Assembly (NCBI RefSeq): GCF_004798865.1
Contig: NW_025335568.1
Coordinates: forward strand, 55,199,423-55,263,422
Origin: Varanus komodoensis
Lineage: Eukaryota > Chordata > Lepidosauria > Squamata > Varanidae
DNA length: 64,000 bases
Reading direction: 5' to 3'
The position numbers and the translations under genes are program-made. Of this stretch, positions 31,542 to 64,000 are shown piece by piece. The first letter of the stretch is position 1; each line of letters begins with the position of its first letter. The notes beneath the pieces are model-generated. The model had not been told where the DNA came from. It made no database searches and saw nothing but the letters and a program-made list of their open reading frames with translations.

Positions 31542-32753
31542 TGCATACAGGTGGAATATGACTGGCACCGGCAAAAAAGTAAGTCCTGGTTTTTACAAAC
31601 AGCAGATGAGGTAAACTGATGGGGAAAAAATGGGGTTGATATGCATCATTGCAGCTGCCTGGATTTTTAGACTCTTCCTCCTTGGAAGTATGCCTGTAGG
31701 GACTGTCATGGAGGGTGCCTGCATCTCAAAATTTATCCCTACACAATTTGTGTTTACACACAGTCAGCTGATTTGTGAGAGTTACATCATTATCCTCACT
31801 GTAGAGCTTGTGATTACATCCAAACCTGACTTAACAAACCACCTAAAATCCATGGTCTGTTTTAAACAAGGATAATAATATAAATATAGTTTGCATGTGC
31901 AGGGTAATTAACAATCCACTGTGGCTTATTAAGCACTCTGCACCTGTGCAGATGAGGTACTGTTTCAGTGCATGTGTAAAGATCAAACTGGAAGAAGTAT
32001 TTTCAAAGGCTACTAGGGCATGATTGGACATTTCTTCACCACGTGTTGTAAATGATACCTGATGTAATTTCTGCAGCAGAATGGAATCTGTCTCATTCCA
32101 TCACAACCAAAGTAGCCACTTCACAACAAACTGTAACTCAAAACAGAAATGAATTATAAACATCCAAAAAAGCCTCTATATAGATACTTAAAATGGGCTA
32201 TTCTACAGGTAATTGCAAGGACTTTGTTCCTGATTTTAAAAGATTCTATATGGCAATATCAGTACATTTTACTCTTGATACAGGAATATTTCTGAAAACT
32301 TTCTTTTTGGACATTTCAAGTCAGTCCAGTGAGTGATAATGACATTTTCTACACTTCAGACAATACTATGATCTCAGAGTTATTTCCCTACCTCCTAATT
32401 CTATATGACATAAAAGCCAAGCACAGATATATGCATCTGTTTAAATTTAAGTTGCTTGGATACTGCATATGGTATGTAGGTGGAAAAAGTGATTACTATT
32501 CAGGGAATAATAGGAGGAATTGAAATAGCAATGGGTTTTCTCTGAAAACAAGAAAAAAAATTCAGTTGACCAGAGGCCAGCAGGGTTACCAGTAGTTCAT
32601 ACAATAATCTCTTTCTATGTATGTCAAAGGATAATAATCACTTTAAAATTAATCACTGTACAGTACAATTTATATAAAAATTAATATTGACAACAATGTA
32701 TGCATCTAAATCTTTTATTCTGACAGTGAACTACATATATTTCTTAAATCGCA
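31542..32753. other. Intergenic, nothing recognised
   Basis: About 1.2 kb of AT-rich sequence with no gene, splice-flanked frame or repeat I can name. Confidence 0.5.
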
Positions 32754-32761
32754 GTTTAAAG

Positions 32762-33177
32762 CAGGGGTTTCCACCATGAAACCCACCAGGTTTCTGCTTC
32801 TGATTGTCATTTTATTTCTTAAGATTTTGTTAATCAAACATTATTATAAAAAGCCAGGAGACTGGCATGCTGCAAAATGAAATGTTGCACTCCAGTGCCC
32901 TCTTTATGTAAATTCAAAATACTGGCTTTGTGTTTTAGAGCTCAGACTTCACCTTTTGCTCCTATTAGATTCTTGGGTAAATTTCTTTCTCTTTGGTCCC
33001 ACTGATTTGCAAAAAGAGCATTTTGCAGTGAGGATTTTGTGACAGACCAGGCCCACCATGTCAGCCATTTTATGAATGGGAAAACTTCCACCCCCTTGGC
33101 AGCTATGTTGTGAGTGTACCCACAACATTCTCAGAATTCCAAATGTGCCCACTGTTTCAGAAAGATTAGAAACCCTG
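32762..33177. mobile_element. Non-autonomous hAT element with target duplication
   Basis: A 416-bp element. Left end CAGGGGTTTCCACCATGAAA; right end (reverse complement) CAGGGTTTCTAATCTTTCTG. Flanks are GTTTAAAG (32754-32761) and ATTTAAAG (33178-33185), a 7-of-8 match. No transposase-like frame inside. Confidence 0.82.
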
Positions 33178-33185
33178 ATTTAAAG

Positions 33186-34325
33186 TAAGCCTGCATATGT
33201 GTGTGCATGTTCATGTGGCATGCACAATGCTCTTGCTCTTGCTTCTTTCACATTTTAATCAGTTTTTCAAGGAAAATAACTGCAGTTTCATACTCCTAGC
33301 ATTTATGCATCCATGCTCAGCATTGAACTCCACCATGGATGTTTACTTTTTAGTGAAAACCTGATAATATGCTAAGTATATCCCTCTCTCTGAGCACATT
33401 CAATACCCTACCAGATTTATATTCATTAATATTGTTTGGTTAAAATGTAGACGAAATATAGCACAGACTTTTTTTAGTATGATGCTCTCCAGATGTTTTG
33501 AACTGTATTGCAACATATGTGGAAGGCTCAGGTTTGAAGAAGGCTAATGTAGGCATTTTTCCATCACAATGTAAAAAAATGCAAGGCTTTTCCCTCCTCT
33601 GAATTTACAATTTAGCTGTTTGTTTTTTTAGCTGATTTTTTTATTCCATGCTATTTTGCTTTTTAGCATATTTTTGTAGGTTTGGGTTTAATTTTTTTAA
33701 CTTTACTGGAAGTTGCAGCTGAAGAGAAGAATAAACATATTTAAATATATTTTGCTTAAATTGATCTACAATTTAAAGGCTTAATTGGCTAAAATGGAGA
33801 TTTAGTTCCTGTTCCACCTTCCATTTTGCAGTAATAATAGTCAGATGTGACATAAATGGTGGGAGAGAAACACACAATTAAGCTTTATTTGTGAAAAAGT
33901 GCCCTAGAAGTTCTTTTGTATTCCCTAGGTCTGCAATGCAAATTTAAAACCCACATTAGCTACAAATGTACACTCAATTTCAAATGGTTATTAATGGTTA
34001 TTTTTACACCCTATTGGAGCCTCTCACACTATTTATGCCACAAATAAATGCTGTCAATGAGGGGAAGAATGTGAAAGATAATTTGTTCATTGTAGCCAAG
34101 GTAGGTTTTACAATTAGATTACAAAAGGTGGCAGTACAAAAATATTTCACTTCTCATGTATCAACACCGTGATTCTTAATAACGACATTCCCATGAGACT
34201 GTCCTACAGAATATCTTTATGCATATCATACAGAAAGAGCAGAGAGAGAGATGGTGCTAGAGAGATTCACAGGGTACAACATCATGCTGGTTAATAAGCA
34301 CTTTAATTGATGGGACAGGAGAAGT
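33186..34325. other. Intergenic, nothing clearly recognised
   Basis: AT-rich. A short stretch at about 33483-33550 (GCTCTCCAGATGTTTTGAAC) resembles a common amniote palindromic DNA element end. A related fragment is near 85-160. Both are too short to delimit. Confidence 0.4.
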
Positions 34326-34615
34326 CATCAATCCTCCATGCAATGTGTAATTTATGGAATTCACTGCTGCAAGATCTAGTGATTACAAATTGAGATCACT
34401 TGAAAAGGAGATAACTGTGACAAACTCATGGAGGATAAATGGTTACTACTACTGAGGCAAGATAATACGCTAATGAATATAAGGTGCTAGGGGACATCAG
34501 TGGAGGCTTCTCTGAGGCCTCAGCATGGCCACAGTATAAAGAGAATGATGGATTTGATGGACTTTATGCTTGATCCAGAAGGGATCTCCTGCTGTTACTT
34601 CTCATCCTATATAAA
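34326..34615 (+). mobile_element. CR1 LINE 3' end fragment
   Basis: TTATGGAATTCACTGCTGCA, CAAACTCATGGAGGATAAAT and GGTTACTACT, with the later GATTTGATGGACTTTATGCT and GATCCAGAAGGGATCTCCTG, follow the CR1 3' terminal order. Confidence 0.75.
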
Positions 34616-35269
34616 CATTCTCTTGACTGAGGGCACATTCAGAAACAGGTGGGGATAACCTGAGTATTCTATTTCCCTGAAACATTATGAAGGACAGCTT
34701 TAAAAATGTAGGGTTGAGTCAAAGCTATGCAGGAACAATGTTTGTTAATGCTATTTCTCCACCACTACAGCAGTAGTCATGGATGATCAACTTATTTTGA
34801 CACCTGTGAAGAAAATCCCACATGGCTTTTCCCCTTCCTGCGATATGAATATTGTAGTAATAAACTAGGATGCGACCCAATGCATGTTGACATAGAAGTC
34901 CTATAGTTCCATACTGGCTATGAAACACTTGGAGCTGTAGGAACATTTTCTATCTCAACATGCATATGATCATGTCCTTAATTAATCAGCTCTCTTGCTC
35001 TTTCATTATAACCAAACTAGCTACCTGAAGTAGGCCATGCTATGTGAGATTTACAAGAGCTGGGTTGGGATGAGGAGGACAGGACATTTTGGAGAGCATT
35101 CATTGCTGGAAGTCAGCAATTGCTTGACAGCACACAATGATAATGTGAGATTTTACAGGATCAATTGTTGATTTCAAATTAATCAGTTCTTAATTGCAGA
35201 TAATGCTTTACCAGACTTGCAACATGTGGAAATCATGAAAGCCAGCATTCTTTCTTTCCTTACCTACTT
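34616..35269. other. Intergenic, nothing recognised
   Basis: No gene or recognised repeat. Confidence 0.5.
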
Positions 35270-36213
35270 AGATTTACCCAATTGAGAAAGGAGTTCGGCT
35301 AGGCTGTATACTTTTGCCCTGCCTATTTAACTTATATGCAGAGCACACCATGAGAAAGGTGGGGCTAGATGAATCACCAGTTGGAATTAAGATTGCATAT
35401 AAGAATTAAGATTGCATATCAACAACCTCAGATATGCAGATGATACCACTCTAATGGCAGAAAGTGAAGAGGAACTAAATAACCTCTTGATGCAGGTGAA
35501 GGAGGAGAGTGCAAAAGTTGGTTTGAAACTCAACATGAAGAAAACTAAGATCATGGCATCTGGTCCTCTCACTTCCTGGCAAATAGATGGGGAAGAAATG
35601 GAGGTAGTGACAGATTTTATTTTCCTGGGCTCCAAGATCACCGCAGATGGGGACTGCAGCCAAGAAATTAAAAGACGGTTGCTCCTGGGGAGGAAAGCTA
35701 TGGCAAATCTAGACAATATACTAAAAAGCAGAGACATCACCCTGCCGACAAAAGTGTGTATAGTCAAGGCTATGGTTTTCCCAGTTGCAATGAATGGCTG
35801 GGAAAGCTTGGACCATTAGGAAAGCTGAGTGCTGAAGAATTGAGGCCTTTGAATTGTGGTGCTGGGGAAGACTCCTGTGAGTCCCCTGGACTGCTAAGCG
35901 ATCAAACTGGTCAGTCCTAGAGGAGATCAACCCTGACTGCTCTTTAGAAAGTCAGGTACTGAAGATGAAACTCAAATACTTTGGCTACCAAATAGAAGGA
36001 AGGACTCCCTGGAGAAGTGTCTAATGCTGGGAACAATAGATGGCAAAAGAAGGGGATGGCAGAGAATCAGGTGGCTAGATGGAGTCACTGAAGCAGTCGG
36101 TGTGAGCCTAAGTGGACTCTGGGGGATGGTGGAGGACAAGAAGGCCTGGAGGAATATTGTCCATGGGGTTGCAATGGGTAGAACACGACTTCACAACTAA
36201 CAACAAGAACAAC
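35270..36213 (+). mobile_element. BovB (RTE-clade) LINE, 5'-truncated 3' third
   Basis: The reverse transcriptase reading includes IEKGVRLGCILLPCLFNLYA, then NNLRYADDTTLMAESEEELN with the catalytic YADD. It continues with LKLNMKKTKIMASGPLTSWQ, DFIFLGSKITADGDCSQEI and RRLLLGRKAMANLDNILKSR. The 3' end carries the RMRWLDG-like block and terminates in GGTTGCAATGGGTAGAACAC and an ACAACAA-rich end, like BovB. A 16-19 base direct duplication (AATTAAGATTGCATAT at about 35385 and 35404) shifts the frame just before YADD. A stop follows at 35817, and further breaks lie downstream. Confidence 0.95.
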
Positions 36214-37059
36214 AACTATCTTTATACCAATCTGTGAGCCCTTCATGTGGGTCCTGAGGTCATTTGAGGTTAGGCAGGCAGCAACTGGAGAATGCTTCTC
36301 TAGCAGTGGCACCCTTACTTAAAATACTTTGATCTATTTCCACAATTAAGCAGACTGATCATTTGCTTAGGTGACATTCTACCTCATCACTTGAAGCTGG
36401 ATTTAATGGCTGCTTTATAATTGGACTGGGTTTTAGTGATGTGATATTCCTGTTCTCTGTAGTTTGGTTTCTTCAATTGCTGCATGTTTCATTCTTTTAT
36501 TCTGCCTACCTCTTGGGATCTTATTTTAAATGGTGCCTAGGGGAGAAATCCTATAAATGTTCAGACAGAAAAAAGTGCTAAGACTGAGGTGTGAGGAATG
36601 CTAGGAGTTATTGGCCTTCTTTCTTCCTAACCATACCTAGAACTGCATTCTAACAATATTATTAAGGGCTCAGACCTGTTTATTCAGGATAAAGGACCGT
36701 AAATCCCAGCATTCCCCAGCAAGCTGCCTGCAGTCAGCTTTGTCTGATACACAAAGGACTGGACACTAACTCATTTTAAGGATGCAAACCTGTGCATCTT
36801 CACCTGGAAAAAAAGCCTTGCAGTTGCCAGTGCTTTTTTTCCCTCTCTAAACAGGCATAGGACCACGTCCTAAGCATTTCACTACATTCATCTGGTCCTC
36901 ATGCATAGGACGTTTTGCGCTATGGCACTTCTCAATGGGACGTGGAGGGGTGGACTGTGCTGAATGATAGCCAGAGCCGTTTATATTCAGAATCGTAGGC
37001 AGGCCTAATTCTGCACAAGCTCGGGAGAATGCACGTGTTGCGCCTTTAGGTAAGGCTAG
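36214..37059. other. Upstream of PLEKHH2, no gene recognised
   Basis: AT-rich sequence rising in GC toward the CpG island. Nothing identifiable apart from possible short repeats near 36670-36840. Confidence 0.45.
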
Positions 37060-37730
37060 CTGCAAAAACCCTTGAAGGGAGGCCCTCGGGGGGTGTCCTC
37101 TCAGGGAACTCTGAGCGCTTCTAGCCTCCGAACGAAGGGTTTCTCTCCCGCCCTCCCAGGCTCTCAGCTCTACCCCTGCGAGCCCTTGGCCCGAAGAAAC
37201 CATCCCCGTTGCAACGAGGCTGGGGAGGACGCCCGAAGTCCCGCCTAAGCGGCTGCTGAATGGCCGGCGTGGCTGCCGCTCTCAGCCCAGGCCCCTCGCC
37301 TCCTGCCCCACGGATTGCGGGGATGGTGCCGCGGAAGCCTGGCGAACCGAGGCGGAGGCGGCAGCTGACTCCGTGAGAGGACTGGAGAGCCCGGTGAGAG
37401 GAGACCAGGGCCCCGTCGGGGAGGGTCGCCCCTCTCAGGTCTGGCGTAACCTTTTTCGCGCTGCCCTCACTTTTGTGTGTGTTTTCCGTCTTAAGGGAGA
37501 GGGACGCGGGAGTTCAGACGGCGGGAGCAGCGGCACCGCCTGCTGGGAGCCGGGGAAGCTAGCGCCGTCCCTCACTCCTCGTGCCTCTTTCCTTCCCTCC
37601 TGCTTTCCCCCTTGTCTTGCTTTCCTTGGCCCAGCAGCCTGGCTGGGGACTGGGGCGGGGGCCAGGGAACAAATCCGTAGAAATGCCGAGACTTAATCAA
37701 AGATCTCTCCCGTCTGTCGAGGGGGTAAGT

Positions 37731-37760
<30 letters not shown>
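37060..37760. promoter_or_regulatory. PLEKHH2: CpG island / PLEKHH2 promoter
   Basis: A dense CpG block with GC boxes (for example CTGGGGCGGGGGCC near 37650) lies about 8.5 kb from the THADA island. It immediately precedes the PLEKHH2 coding exons on the plus strand. Long ORFs read through it on both strands are by-products of the low stop-codon density of GC-rich DNA. Confidence 0.75.
37300..37724 (+). other. PLEKHH2: PLEKHH2 probable exon 1 (5' untranslated)
   Basis: A strong GTAAGT donor at 37725 ends a GC-rich stretch inside the CpG island. The next acceptor in the right place is at 42361-42363, seven bases before the PLEKHH2 start codon. The left limit (transcription start) is a guess. 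Confidence 0.55.

Positions 37761-64000
<26,240 letters not shown>

Noticed and set aside
36847-37203. 118-codon minus-strand frame near the second CpG island
   Set aside because: GC-rich promoter sequence lowers stop frequency; no recognisable protein and no conserved motif.

Overview
This window is vertebrate nuclear DNA, most likely from a squamate reptile (lizard or snake). The lineage call rests on the interspersed repeats. There is a tRNA-headed Sauria-type SINE, a second tRNA-derived SINE common in squamates, CR1 and L2 LINE tails, a BovB (RTE-clade) LINE and several hAT DNA transposons. All these names come from memory of the families; no database was searched.

Two host genes lie head to head. 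The left part (2904-28106, minus strand) is the 5' half of THADA. I traced 18 coding exons by splice sites, reading frame and similarity to remembered human THADA. They join in one open frame of 982 codons, and the rest of the gene lies beyond base 1. A probable non-coding first exon ends at a GTAAGT donor inside a CpG island at 28.1-28.8 kb. The right part (about 37.3 kb onward, plus strand) is the 5' end of PLEKHH2. It has a probable non-coding first exon in a second CpG island ending at 37724, then coding exons at 42371-42493, 60459-60521 and 63169-63318. These encode the first 112 residues, an N-terminal coiled coil. The same THADA-PLEKHH2 head-to-head neighbourhood is known in human 2p21.

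The two proteins have unrelated roles. THADA is the animal counterpart of yeast Trm732, a partner of the FTSJ1/Trm7 tRNA 2'-O-methyltransferase. PLEKHH2 is a PH/MyTH4/FERM protein linked to the actin cytoskeleton.

The roughly 8.5-kb intergenic region (28.8-37.2 kb) and the introns are filled with repeats. These include a BovB 3' fragment at 35.3-36.2 kb, a CR1 tail beside the THADA exon-1 donor, and L2 fragments throughout. Several hAT elements still show 8-bp target duplications. One of these carries an internal GC-rich minisatellite and another keeps a fragment of transposase. An unnamed ~290-bp repeat occurs twice. The copy beside the THADA CpG island keeps about ten CpGs while the distant copy keeps about one. 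I found no retrovirus-like element, no CRISPR array, no RNA gene and no convincing new molecular system.
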